Shown: one piece after another, positions 33,593 through 42,786 of the stretch
How the letters are laid out: each line of letters starts with the position of its first letter
Position numbering within the stretch: position 1 is the stretch's first letter
NCBI RefSeq assembly: GCF_012641265.1
Contig: NZ_JABAHZ010000005.1
Coordinates: 372,001 to 436,000, forward strand
Direction: 5' to 3'
Source: Chitinophaga eiseniae
Lineage (GTDB): Bacteria; Bacteroidota; Bacteroidia; Chitinophagales; Chitinophagaceae
Length of the DNA stretch: 64,000 nt
Position numbers and translations under genes: made by a program
The notes under the pieces: model-generated
Told to the model about the DNA's origin: nothing
Seen by the model: the letters and a program-made list of their open reading frames with translations, nothing else
Databases searched by the model: none

Positions 33593-36370
33593 CTACAAAT
33601 CGTAAAACTGCCTCGATCGGTTGATACGCAGATCCCGCAGGATACCGGCCTTGGGATTGATCGTAATACTGAACTGCCGGAAAGTACCAAACGGTATCAG
33701 GTTGATCGACATCTGCCAGCAGTGCAGGTCTCTCGATATATACATATTCGTATAGGCGATCTGCATATTGGTAAAGTCAAAGCCACTGTTCAAACCTATC
33801 TTCCATTTGGGCGTGAGACTAAAATCGCCGTTGAAACTAACATATTGGGTAATTCTCCTTACTACCCCACCGGAATCCGGAATAATAGTGTTCGTGTAGG
33901 CAAGGCTATAGGAGAGATCCACCCGCCACGGAATATCAAAATCCACGTACTCGCCGGGATTTGCACGTACCATGGCCAGCTGCCGCTGTTGCGCAGCAAA
34001 CGCAGCGTCCTTGCTCTGTGCATTCTCTATAGAGTCGATGGTTTGTTCTTTCGCTTTGCTCTTCTTATCCTTCGACTGGAATGAAGTACTCATCGATATA
34101 CTGGCGTTGGTTAAACGACCCAGGCTGATCTTCCCCTGCTGCCAGATGAGTTTATCGATCCGGCGGCCGCGGGCATCAGTCTGATAAGGATCCAGGTTAC
34201 CGCTGGCGGAGATATTCAGTTTGTCGAACAGGTTAGTCCGGGCGTAAATAGCGAACGTTGACAGTTTAAAAGAATCGGCTACCAGGTTGTAGTTACCGTT
34301 GATACCGAAACCATCCAGCAACTTAACCTTCTTTTCGTGGTTGCCTGTAGTGTCTTTCCGGGAAAATACCTTCATCTCCAGGTTATTGTCCAACCCGAAG
34401 TTGATACCTCCAAAGGTTCCGGGACTCGGTACGCCTATGATTGCTCCATCGAAGTCTGACATCGGGGTTTTATCTCCCTGTTTATTATACTGTACCTGGC
34501 GGTAATAGCCGCTGGACAAGTCCGGGCGGTAGCTGGCACTCAGCGTAGGACGCATCACATGGCGGATGGCCTTCACCTTGGAATGCTTGGCAAACGTGTA
34601 CATACCATACAGGGCAGTCGATAAAGACATACTGGCACTTACGTCTCGTGCGGTGAAGAAGCCGGCTTGGTAAGTGGTATCCAGGGCGCCCTTATCCCCC
34701 GTGCCCAGGTTAGGTTTGTTGGGATTCCAGTTACGGATAAATTTCTTGGCGTACCAGTATTCAGAATAGTTGATACCTGGCGATAAAGTAAATGTCTTAA
34801 ATACAGGGATGGAGAACGAGATAGGCACGCTGTGCTGTATACCCGTTTGCATCGCATCGAACATCTGTTGCCGGCCAAACAGCGAATCCTTGAAGTTGGC
34901 CTGGTTGCGCAGCACGCCATTATAGGAAATCCCTATTTTCTCATACCACTTAGGCTTACCTACCATTTCCTTTGGTTGAAACGGATAGATGGTATTCACG
35001 GTGAAAGTCGCATCCGGGAAGGAAATCGACACATCACGGGTGCTCAGGTTCTGCGAATGGTTCAACCCCATCGTCAGGTTATAAGGCTTGCCTATCCAGC
35101 TTTTGGAGAAAGTGATGGAAGATCCGATGTTGTTATTTACACGCGTATTATAGTCGTATACGTTATAGCGGTTATAGGACGAGGTCCCAAAGTTAACAGC
35201 CGCGCCAAAGTTCACGCCAGGGCGGGCTTTACTATCCATACTATGATTCCAGGTAACCCGGAAGTCTTTGGAGGTGCTGAACTCCGACTTTACTGCCGGG
35301 TCGCCAAAGCGGGTGTTGGCGAAGCTGAGGTTCAGTCCACCATTGTATTTGTACCTTTTCCGGTACGTGGGGCTGGCCGTAAGGGCCCAGCTGCCGTACG
35401 AGTATACATCCCCCCGCATAGTAAGATCAAAATGCTCACCCAGGCCTATATAATATCCACCGTTTTCCAGCCCAATCCCTTTCTGCTGGTTCACCACATA
35501 CTGCGGAGGCAGGATACCGGAGCGTTGCCCCTGGGTAATCGGGAAAATGGCAAAAGGGATGAATAATGGGGTGGGAATCCCTTCAATTTCCAGGTTTGCC
35601 GGCCCGGAAATCACTAATTTATCAGGGATAACCTTTATTTTACGTGCGCGAAAGCTAAAGTGGGGCGTATCCAGGTTACAGGTAGTATACCCGTTTTTAA
35701 ACCCAAAAATGGTATTATCTGCCGCTTTTTTGGTTTGTGCACTGTGGATATAGCCTTCTCCGTATTGAGAACGGGTATTGTAGATCTTTGCCTTCTGGGA
35801 AGTAAAACTATATTTGAGGGTGTCCGACTCGAAGCTCTGTCCTCCATCGTTCATGATAGGGCCGCCAAACAGCTTACCAGCAGTATCTTTGGCGTTGGTA
35901 GCCTCGAGAATGCCGGTCTCCTGGTCGAAATTCATCTTTTCGGCCGTCAGGTCGATCGATTTATATTTGGTATTGGCGCTACCATATAAATAAAAGCGCT
36001 TATCCGGCACCATCAGGATGATAGAGTCCTTGGCCTTATAATGTACCGGGGCATCCAATGTATCCTTTGAAATCTTCGGTACAAACAGGGTATCTACCGT
36101 TGTCCCTTTACTGGTATCCGCATCCGGCGACAAGATGTTGGTATCTGCTCCAGGGGCCGTCACCGGAACAGGGCGTTTCACTTTGGAGCTATCCTTACGG
36201 ACAACCGGCTGGATGGTATCTGCCAAATTTTTGTTAAAAAATGAAATAGCTTGCGGCCTGGAGCCTGCAACTGCATCTATAATAAAAGGAATGGCAATCA
36301 ACATACCGGCAAAAACCAGGTATGTCTGTCGGAAAAACTTTTTATAATTATTTTTGTAGCTAGCGTTCAT
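33593..36370 (-). CDS. lptD: LptD-like LPS-assembly outer membrane protein
   Basis: 925 residues. A membrane/signal segment (TYLVFAGMLIAIPFIIDAVAG) is followed by a Ser/Asp/Thr-rich linker. The periplasmic jelly-roll repeats (YLYGSANTKYKSIDLTAEKMNFDQETGILEATN) are OstA-like, and then comes the conserved LptD core: PHFSFRARKIKVIPDKLVISGPANLEIEGIPTPLFIPFAIFP. The remaining residues are beta-barrel strands ending DLRINRSRQFYDL. It inserts LPS into the outer leaflet. The cysteine pairs of enterobacterial LptD are not evident. It is divergent from the amidase gene, with a clear promoter, and close to other envelope genes including an OstA-like protein. Confidence 0.92.
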   Translation of the reverse strand: MNASYKNNYKKFFRQTYLVFAGMLIAIPFIIDAVAGSRPQAISFFNKNLADTIQPVVRKDSSKVKRPVPVTAPGADTNILSPDADTSKGTTVDTLFVPKISKDTLDAPVHYKAKDSIILMVPDKRFYLYGSANTKYKSIDLTAEKMNFDQETGILEATNAKDTAGKLFGGPIMNDGGQSFESDTLKYSFTSQKAKIYNTRSQYGEGYIHSAQTKKAADNTIFGFKNGYTTCNLDTPHFSFRARKIKVIPDKLVISGPANLEIEGIPTPLFIPFAIFPITQGQRSGILPPQYVVNQQKGIGLENGGYYIGLGEHFDLTMRGDVYSYGSWALTASPTYRKRYKYNGGLNLSFANTRFGDPAVKSEFSTSKDFRVTWNHSMDSKARPGVNFGAAVNFGTSSYNRYNVYDYNTRVNNNIGSSITFSKSWIGKPYNLTMGLNHSQNLSTRDVSISFPDATFTVNTIYPFQPKEMVGKPKWYEKIGISYNGVLRNQANFKDSLFGRQQMFDAMQTGIQHSVPISFSIPVFKTFTLSPGINYSEYWYAKKFIRNWNPNKPNLGTGDKGALDTTYQAGFFTARDVSASMSLSTALYGMYTFAKHSKVKAIRHVMRPTLSASYRPDLSSGYYRQVQYNKQGDKTPMSDFDGAIIGVPSPGTFGGINFGLDNNLEMKVFSRKDTTGNHEKKVKLLDGFGINGNYNLVADSFKLSTFAIYARTNLFDKLNISASGNLDPYQTDARGRRIDKLIWQQGKISLGRLTNASISMSTSFQSKDKKSKAKEQTIDSIENAQSKDAAFAAQQRQLAMVRANPGEYVDFDIPWRVDLSYSLAYTNTIIPDSGGVVRRITQYVSFNGDFSLTPKWKIGLNSGFDFTNMQIAYTNMYISRDLHCWQMSINLIPFGTFRQFSITINPKAGILRDLRINRSRQFYDL

Positions 36371-36385
36371 GTGTTACGGCGGCCA

Positions 36386-36420
36386 CAAACCTACAAGATT
36401 TTATACAATTTATTACAAAA
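36386..36420 (-). promoter_or_regulatory. Promoter of lptD
   Basis: Minus strand: -7 box TAGGTTTG (complement of 36386-36393), exact TAnnTTTG, 16 nt before the ATG; TTTTG 22 nt further upstream (complement of 36416-36420) as -33. Confidence 0.6.
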
Positions 36421-36546
36421 GGTAACTTGTAATGTTTGAAAACACTTATATTGAAAGGTAGTCGAAACTCGCATGGAGAGAGAAGATGATTAATTTAACA
36501 GATAAACTTATTTTTTTATTTTTTGTGAAAAACAGCACCCATTAAA

Positions 36547-37782
36547 ATGAGAATCATGCGCTGGAACCGATTTTGGATTTTAGGACTGGGAACACTATTC
36601 ACCTGTACCTTTTTTATTCAGGCCAAAAATAATCCCGTTACCAGGAAACAGGATAAGCCTATACGAACAATTATAATAGATGCCGGCCACGGCGGTGAAG
36701 ACCCCGGCGCCAAAGGCAGCTATTCCACTGAAAAACAAGTCACCCTCGAAGTAGCCCTCAAACTGGGGAAAATCCTGGAGGAAAATATGCCCGATGTAAA
36801 GGTGGTGTATACACGAAAAACCGACCGTTTCGACGATCCCCGCAAAAAAGCCCAGATCGCCAACGACAACAAAGGGGAACTATTTGTATCCATCCACTGT
36901 AACTCTACCGGCAAAATCCGTAAAGTAACCGGGTATAAAACCGTATACCATAGAAAAGGGAAAAGGAAAATTGCATCCAAACAACCTATCTACGCCTATT
37001 ATCCCAGCAATGCCAAAGGTACTGAAACCTATATCTGGGCTACCAGTAAAAACAACGCCAAAATGGAATCCCTCAAACAGAATTCCGTTATCGTACTGGA
37101 TGCCAACTCCGAAGAAACAAAGCAGCTGATGGATGATACCGATCCTGAAACCTTTATCCTCTTAAATACCCTGAGAAACGCCTACTTCGACCAAAGCCTC
37201 CGCCTCTCTACCCTCATTGAAGATGAATTTACCAGGGTAGGCCGCATCAGCCGCGGCGCCAGGCAGAGAAATGAAAAAGGCATCTGGGTACTCTCCGCTA
37301 CCGCCATGCCCAGCGTACTCGTGGAACTCGGCTTTATCAGCAACCCGGAAGAGGAAGACTACCTCAATTCCGGCAGCGGTCAGCAGGAACTGGCTAACTG
37401 CATCTATAAAGCTATTAAACGTTACCGCGAGGAACTCGACAGGTTTACTAACAACCGGAACAGCTCACCCGCTACCTCCCGGATCAATACCAGGAGCAAC
37501 AGCAACGCCGCCATGCTGAAACCAGGTAAACCCACAAAGAACCAACCGGTTCCCAGCGATAGCTATTGCGTACAACTCATGATCACCGACAAACTTTATA
37601 AACCAGGAGCTTCCATTTTCAGGAAGCTCCCTGGTGATATCAACCGGCAGTCGGTTGTCATGAATAAAAAAAAAATGAACAAATATATGTGGGGACGCTT
37701 CAAAACAGATCAGCAAGCCTCCAACGCCCTGCGCAAAGCCCGCAAGCTAGGATTTAAAGGCGCTTTCGTGACCAACTGCTAA
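36547..37782 (+). CDS. N-acetylmuramoyl-L-alanine amidase (AmiC type) with SPOR-like C terminus
   Basis: 411 residues. N-terminal signal segment (FWILGLGTLFTCTFFIQA) for export. The Amidase_3 domain has the zinc ligands in IIIDAGHGGEDPGAKG (His48, Glu51), a third in LFVSIHCNS, and the catalytic glutamate in VLVELGFISNPEEEDYL. An insert (residues about 145-190) is typical of Bacteroidota members. The C-terminal 75 residues (SYCVQLMITDKLYKPG...YMWGRFKTDQQASNALRKARKLGFKGAFV) look like a SPOR-type glycan-binding domain. It cleaves peptide stems from glycan chains, mainly at cell separation. Confidence 0.93.
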   Translation: MRIMRWNRFWILGLGTLFTCTFFIQAKNNPVTRKQDKPIRTIIIDAGHGGEDPGAKGSYSTEKQVTLEVALKLGKILEENMPDVKVVYTRKTDRFDDPRKKAQIANDNKGELFVSIHCNSTGKIRKVTGYKTVYHRKGKRKIASKQPIYAYYPSNAKGTETYIWATSKNNAKMESLKQNSVIVLDANSEETKQLMDDTDPETFILLNTLRNAYFDQSLRLSTLIEDEFTRVGRISRGARQRNEKGIWVLSATAMPSVLVELGFISNPEEEDYLNSGSGQQELANCIYKAIKRYREELDRFTNNRNSSPATSRINTRSNSNAAMLKPGKPTKNQPVPSDSYCVQLMITDKLYKPGASIFRKLPGDINRQSVVMNKKKMNKYMWGRFKTDQQASNALRKARKLGFKGAFVTNC

Positions 37783-37882
37783 TTATCCCCTTCTCCCCCA
37801 TCCCCCACTATCATTTACCCCTTCCCCTACTTTTTTATTACCAACATTTTTACCCGACTACGCCCCGTGCATGCTTTTTGAT

Positions 37883-37890
37883 TATTTTTG
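37883..37890 (+). promoter_or_regulatory. -7 box upstream of the MCE gene
   Basis: TATTTTTG, exact TAnnTTTG, 20 nt before the start of the MCE-domain gene. No -33 TTTG at standard spacing. Confidence 0.4.
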
Positions 37891-37910
37891 CGTGAACGTA
37901 TACGAATCTC

Positions 37911-38909
37911 ATGCTCAAATTATCTAATGAAACCAAAGTGGGTATACTGACGGTGCTGGGTATAACCTTACTTGTGCTGGGCTTTAATTTATTGAAAGGA
38001 AAAAGCCTGTTTTCACATAATAAAACCATTTATGCCGTATATAAGCAGGTGAATGGACTACAACCAGCCAATGCGGTACAGGTAAATGGACTGGTGGTAG
38101 GTAGCGTCACCAACCTCGAAGTAATGGGCAAAGATGCCTCCAGGATATTGGTTACCATTACCATCACCAAAAAAATTGATCTCCCGCGCAACTCTGTAGC
38201 CCGTATCAGCAGCGACCTGCTGGGGACCAAAACAGTACAGCTCGACCTGGGTAACGCCAGCGAATATCTGAAAAGCGGCGATACCCTCTACGCCGCAGTA
38301 GACGGCTCCATCACAGACGCTGTAAAAGAACAGCTCAGCCCCCTGGTTAAAAAACTGCAAGGGACCCTGTCCAATATGGACTCCGTATTGATGAACGTAA
38401 ACGGTATCCTCGATACTACTGCTAAAGGCAACCTCCAGGAAGCCATCCGTGGCCTCAACACCACCATGCGCAACTTCTCACATACCTCCGCCTCCCTCAA
38501 TAATATGCTGGATGCTGATAAAGGGAGTGTGTCCAAAACTTTCAATAACCTGGCATCCATTTCCGGTAACCTGAAAGACAATAACGCGAAAATTACCGGT
38601 ATCCTCGACAACGCCCAGAAAGCTACCGACGCTCTGGCGAAAGGGAATATCGATAACACACTGCAACAACTGCAGCAAACCGTGAATCGCCTGAACCAGA
38701 CCATCGGGAAACTCAATACCACCGACGGCACCGCTGGCCTGTTGCTCAATGATAAAAAGGTGTACAATAACCTCCAGTACTCACTGGGCAACCTGAATAA
38801 GCTGCTGGAAGACCTCCGCGTCAATCCAAAACGCTATGTTCATTTCTCCCTGTTTGGCAAAAAAGATAAAACGAAACCGCTTCCTTCTGATACAGCAGCG
38901 GCACAATAA
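37911..38909 (+). CDS. MCE/MlaD-domain lipid transport protein
   Basis: 332 residues. One N-terminal membrane anchor (GILTVLGITLLVLGFNLLKG) followed by a single MCE domain (YAVYKQVNGLQPANAVQVNGLVVGSVTNLEV...ISSDLLGTKTVQLDLG), then a long helical region with repeats of the type NNTLQQLQQTVNRLNQTIGKLN. It matches the MlaD family, which forms hexameric rings that bind lipid between the two membranes. No MlaE/MlaF transporter genes are in the window. It shares a short gap (9 bp) with the OstA-like gene that follows, indicating one operon for outer membrane lipid traffic. Confidence 0.92.
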   Translation: MLKLSNETKVGILTVLGITLLVLGFNLLKGKSLFSHNKTIYAVYKQVNGLQPANAVQVNGLVVGSVTNLEVMGKDASRILVTITITKKIDLPRNSVARISSDLLGTKTVQLDLGNASEYLKSGDTLYAAVDGSITDAVKEQLSPLVKKLQGTLSNMDSVLMNVNGILDTTAKGNLQEAIRGLNTTMRNFSHTSASLNNMLDADKGSVSKTFNNLASISGNLKDNNAKITGILDNAQKATDALAKGNIDNTLQQLQQTVNRLNQTIGKLNTTDGTAGLLLNDKKVYNNLQYSLGNLNKLLEDLRVNPKRYVHFSLFGKKDKTKPLPSDTAAAQ

Positions 38910-38918
38910 TAAGAATCA

Positions 38919-40808
38919 ATGCATCGATACATAAAATCAGGGATCTTCCTGGCCGTCATCTGCTTCTTCGCAATGTCGGCCAGTGCCCAGTTTCCGGCTA
39001 AACCAGCGCCGAAAACCGGGTCCGTTATTGAAATTATTCACGCGGACACACTCATCATGTATGAACGCGACTCCGTAAGCCTCACCCGCTTCGTAGGCAG
39101 CGCCGTATTCAAACAGGGAACTACCCTTTTCAACTGCGACAGCGCCGTAAAAAATAATAAAACCAACATTATCGATGCTTATGGCAATATTCATATCAAC
39201 CAGGCAGACAGCATCCACATCTACGGTAATTACCTGAACTATGATGCCAATACCCGCATCGCACTGCTTCGGGATAACGCCAGGCTCACAGATGGTAAAG
39301 TAACCATCACCGGCCCCGAACTGCAATATGATATGAACGCCAAAATTGGTTCGTATACACAGGGCGGACGCCTCGTGAACGGTAAAAGTGTACTCACCAG
39401 CGAACAAGGTTACTACTACACGGAAACAAAAGAGATGCATTTCATGCAGAATGTTTTGCTGGTAGACCCGGAATATACCCTCAGCACCAGCGAACTTCTC
39501 TATAACACCGGTACCAAAATAGCCACCATCATTGCCCCCACCACTATCAACAACAACGATAAAAGTACCATGTATGCCACCAGCGGCTACTATGATACCG
39601 ATAAAGGATATGGCAATTTTGGTAACCGTCCTACAATCGAAGACAGCACCGGCACTATTACCGCCGACAACATAGAAATGGATAAACTCACCGGCATGGC
39701 CTACGCCACCGGTAACATGGTGTATAAGGATACTGCCCGCAAAATGTCGCTACTGGCCAACAGGGGCGTGGTAAACCAACGCGAAAAAACCATACTGGCT
39801 ACCCAGAAGCCCCTGCTCATCATGGAAAAAAATAAAGATACGCTGTACATGGCCGCCGATACGCTGTTCTCCGGCGTAATCAAACCCGACGACAGCCTCT
39901 CTATTCCATCTGTGGCAGGTTTAAAACGGATTCCCGAATCACCCACCAAAAATCTGAGAAGCCTGCAAACAATCAGGCCTCCCGATAAATTTACCGCCAC
40001 CATCTCCCCGCTCACAAAAGGCGATGCCATCGCCCGGAAACAGGAAAACAACAATATTGCACCCAACGTATCCGTGTTCATGGCCGACAGCGCACTTGCC
40101 AAAACCAAACAGACATTCGATTCGGTGAAGATGAAAATGGTGAAAGTAGCTCCCCCGGCTAATGTAGTGATGCACGATTCCCTGCCGGGCATCAAGCATC
40201 ACGCCGACAGCATGGCGTTAAACGCACCAAAGGATACCAGCGAACAACGCTATATCCTCGCGTATCACCACGTAAAAATATTTTCCGATTCCCTGCAGGG
40301 CGTAGCCGACAGCGTATTCTACTCCTCCAGGGATTCTATATTCCGCTTCTATGGCAAACCCGTTTTCTGGTCTAACAACACCACCCAGCTGAGCGGCGAC
40401 ACCATCCTGATGTTTACCAAAAATCAGACAGCAGATAAAATGTTGCTGAAAAACAACGGCTTCATTATCAATGAAGCAGGCCCAGGTATGTATAACCAGA
40501 TTAAAGGCAGCATCATCACCGGCTACATCCTTGGCGAAACACTCGACTGGATGCACGTGGAAGGGAATGCCGAAACCATCAACTATATCAAAGACCAAGC
40601 TGGCGCCTATATGAGCGTGAATAAAGCTCAATGCGCCATTATCAATATCTACTTTAAGAAAAGTGAAGTAAACAAAGTAGTCCTCATTAAAGACCCTGAA
40701 GGGGTCGTATATCCATTTACCCAACGTCCGTTAGACCAGCTGCAACTGGAAAATTTCAAATGGGACATTAAACGGCAACCCAAGAACAAATACGAGCTAA
40801 TGCAATAA
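38919..40808 (+). CDS. OstA/LptA-like periplasmic protein
   Basis: 629 residues with a signal peptide (IFLAVICFFAMSASAQ). The N-terminal 270 residues are repeated OstA/LptA strands (EIIHADTLIMYERDSVSLTRFVGSAVFKQG; NIEMDKLTGMAYATGNMVYKD), and a second OstA block (IKHHADSMALNAPK...FSDSLQGVADSVFYSSRDSIFRFYGKPVFW) appears after a less conserved linker at about 300-400. Typical LptA is below 200 residues; this long two-block form is common in Bacteroidota. It probably forms part of the LPS bridge to LptD encoded upstream. It is co-transcribed with the MCE gene. Confidence 0.9.
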   Translation: MHRYIKSGIFLAVICFFAMSASAQFPAKPAPKTGSVIEIIHADTLIMYERDSVSLTRFVGSAVFKQGTTLFNCDSAVKNNKTNIIDAYGNIHINQADSIHIYGNYLNYDANTRIALLRDNARLTDGKVTITGPELQYDMNAKIGSYTQGGRLVNGKSVLTSEQGYYYTETKEMHFMQNVLLVDPEYTLSTSELLYNTGTKIATIIAPTTINNNDKSTMYATSGYYDTDKGYGNFGNRPTIEDSTGTITADNIEMDKLTGMAYATGNMVYKDTARKMSLLANRGVVNQREKTILATQKPLLIMEKNKDTLYMAADTLFSGVIKPDDSLSIPSVAGLKRIPESPTKNLRSLQTIRPPDKFTATISPLTKGDAIARKQENNNIAPNVSVFMADSALAKTKQTFDSVKMKMVKVAPPANVVMHDSLPGIKHHADSMALNAPKDTSEQRYILAYHHVKIFSDSLQGVADSVFYSSRDSIFRFYGKPVFWSNNTTQLSGDTILMFTKNQTADKMLLKNNGFIINEAGPGMYNQIKGSIITGYILGETLDWMHVEGNAETINYIKDQAGAYMSVNKAQCAIINIYFKKSEVNKVVLIKDPEGVVYPFTQRPLDQLQLENFKWDIKRQPKNKYELMQ

Positions 40809-40881
40809 TTTCCAGGTATAGTAGGCAGGCATCATACTGCCTGCTATACCCGGAAATATTTCCTCACCAAAACCATACACT

Positions 40882-42093
40882 GTGCTAAAGAGCTCTATCA
40901 AATTAATCCGCAAAACCCTGTTGTCGCCACTCTATGTGTTTTTCAAAGACAGTCGCGCAGTAGGTATTGTACTCATTGCCTGCACCATTATTTCCATGGT
41001 ACTGGCCAATTCAGGGGTACAAACGGATTATGTGGGGTTCTGGAACAATTTGTTTGATCCCAACACCGGGCATCACTATCAATACCGCGCGCTCCATCTG
41101 CCCAACTCCTACCTGTTATGGATAAACGATGGCATGATGGTTTTATTCTTTTTTCTCGTTGGCATGGAAATCAAACGGGAGCTAACCGTAGGTGAGCTGT
41201 CTTCCCTCCGTAAATCTATTCTGCCGGTACTGGCGGCTGTTGGTGGTATGCTATTTCCTGCTGTCATTTTCGCCGTTATCAATAAAAATACATCCTTCAC
41301 CCATGGCTGGGGCATCCCTATGGCCACTGATATCGCCTTCTCCCTGGGTATCTTATCCCTGCTCGGCAGAAGAGTGCCGGTAGGTCTTAAAATCTTCCTG
41401 ATGGCGTTGGCCATCATCGACGACCTCGGCGCCATTCTTACTATCGCCATATTTTATACGCCCCACCTGGACGTAAAATACCTGTTGATAGGAGGCGGTG
41501 TATTCTTAATTCCACTGTTGCTGAATTTCCTGAAAGTACAACGGCTCATCCTATATTTTATCCCCGGAATTGTGCTGTGGTACTGCCTCTTCAATTCAGG
41601 GGTACATGCTACCATCGCCGGGGTATTACTGGCGTTCTGTATCCCACTGGATAAGATATCCGACCTGGTACATGGCTTACATGACCCGGTCAACTTTATC
41701 ATCATGCCCATCTTTGCACTCGCTAACACCGCCATACAGCTTCCCGCCGATATTGGCGCGGCGCTGCACAACGAAATCAGTTATGGCATCATGGCAGGTC
41801 TGGTACTGGGCAAACCATTAGGAATTTTCACCCTGTCGTTTATTGCCGTTAAATGCAAATGGGCGTCCCTGCCCTCCAAAGCCGGATGGCCACAATTATT
41901 GGGCGTCGGGCTCATCGCAGGAATAGGTTTTACTATGTCTATTTTTATCTCTTCCCTGGCTTACGGGGAACGTGATTTACAGATCATTGCGATCATTTCT
42001 GTGATTGCCGCTTCCCTGCTGGCAGGCATAGCCGGCTTCATTTTTCTCCGCCTCACTAAACCGGTTGGCACTGTTCTTGTAAAGCAACCTTGA
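40882..42093 (+). CDS. nhaA: Na+/H+ antiporter NhaA
   Basis: 403 residues with a GTG start (no in-frame ATG near by, and the N terminus SSIKLIRKTLLSPLYVFFKDS fits the family). Twelve hydrophobic segments. The family motifs are present: FFFLVGMEIKRELTVGEL, GWGIPMATDIAFSLGIL and the ion-binding Asp180-Asp181 in MALAIIDDLGAIL, matching E. coli Asp163/164. It exchanges two protons for one sodium ion and protects against sodium and alkaline stress. Single gene. Confidence 0.97.
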   Translation: MLKSSIKLIRKTLLSPLYVFFKDSRAVGIVLIACTIISMVLANSGVQTDYVGFWNNLFDPNTGHHYQYRALHLPNSYLLWINDGMMVLFFFLVGMEIKRELTVGELSSLRKSILPVLAAVGGMLFPAVIFAVINKNTSFTHGWGIPMATDIAFSLGILSLLGRRVPVGLKIFLMALAIIDDLGAILTIAIFYTPHLDVKYLLIGGGVFLIPLLLNFLKVQRLILYFIPGIVLWYCLFNSGVHATIAGVLLAFCIPLDKISDLVHGLHDPVNFIIMPIFALANTAIQLPADIGAALHNEISYGIMAGLVLGKPLGIFTLSFIAVKCKWASLPSKAGWPQLLGVGLIAGIGFTMSIFISSLAYGERDLQIIAIISVIAASLLAGIAGFIFLRLTKPVGTVLVKQP

Positions 42094-42175
42094 GTTAATT
42101 TTCGTCGTGCATACTTTGGAAAAAAAGCCAACGTTTCTAAACGTGTATTTTACAGACCATTCAAAAAACACATCT

Positions 42176-42700
42176 ATGAAAAAAGTCGTGTTACTTTTCA
42201 GCATGATCGCTGTACTCGCGATACAGGCTAACGCGCAAAAAAGAAGCTACAAAAGCAGCGATCCTTCCAACTATAATACCGCTTTAGGTATTCGTCTGAA
42301 TCCATGGATAGTCGGATTTACTGTTAAACATTTTATCCAGGGCCCTCATGCCATTGAAGGACTGGTAACTACTAACCACGAACACAGGAATAATGTGACC
42401 GTTACCGGGTTATACGAATACAACTGGAATATTGGTGTACCTCAACTCGTGATGTATGCCGGTGGTGGCGCACATATCGGCTTCTACGACCGTCGCGATT
42501 ATGACTGGGATCGTTATGTAGAAAAAGGTAAAGGTACCTATGTATCACCCGGACTGGATGGTATCATTGGTATTGAATATACCTTCAAGAAATTTCCTTT
42601 AAACATCAGTGCTGATCTGAAACCTTACGTACAGTTTGTTGGACCTACCAACTACATGGGTGAGGAGATCGGCGGTGTGTCTGCCCGGTTTGCTTTCTAA
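42176..42700 (+). CDS. Small outer membrane beta-barrel-like protein
   Basis: 174 residues from the ATG at 42176; an upstream in-frame start lacks a signal. Signal peptide (KKVVLLFSMIAVLAIQANA) followed by short amphipathic strands (YNTALGIRLNPWIVGFTVKHF; YEYNWNIGVPQLVMYAGGGAHIGFY) and a terminal Phe in VSARFAF, as in small outer membrane porin-like proteins. Probably an 8-strand barrel. Role unknown. Confidence 0.8.
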   Translation: MKKVVLLFSMIAVLAIQANAQKRSYKSSDPSNYNTALGIRLNPWIVGFTVKHFIQGPHAIEGLVTTNHEHRNNVTVTGLYEYNWNIGVPQLVMYAGGGAHIGFYDRRDYDWDRYVEKGKGTYVSPGLDGIIGIEYTFKKFPLNISADLKPYVQFVGPTNYMGEEIGGVSARFAF

Positions 42701-42721
42701 ACCCGCTGACCACTTCATTAC

Positions 42722-42756
42722 AAACGGATCATGAGGCAAGCATGGTCCGTTTTTTT
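42722..42756 (+). terminator. Terminator after the small outer membrane protein gene
   Basis: 12-bp stem with one mismatch or wobble (42722-42733 with 42741-42752), 7-nt loop, run of seven T. Confidence 0.85.
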
Positions 42757-42786
42757 ATGTTCCCTATTTTGAAGTAATTTTATTAC

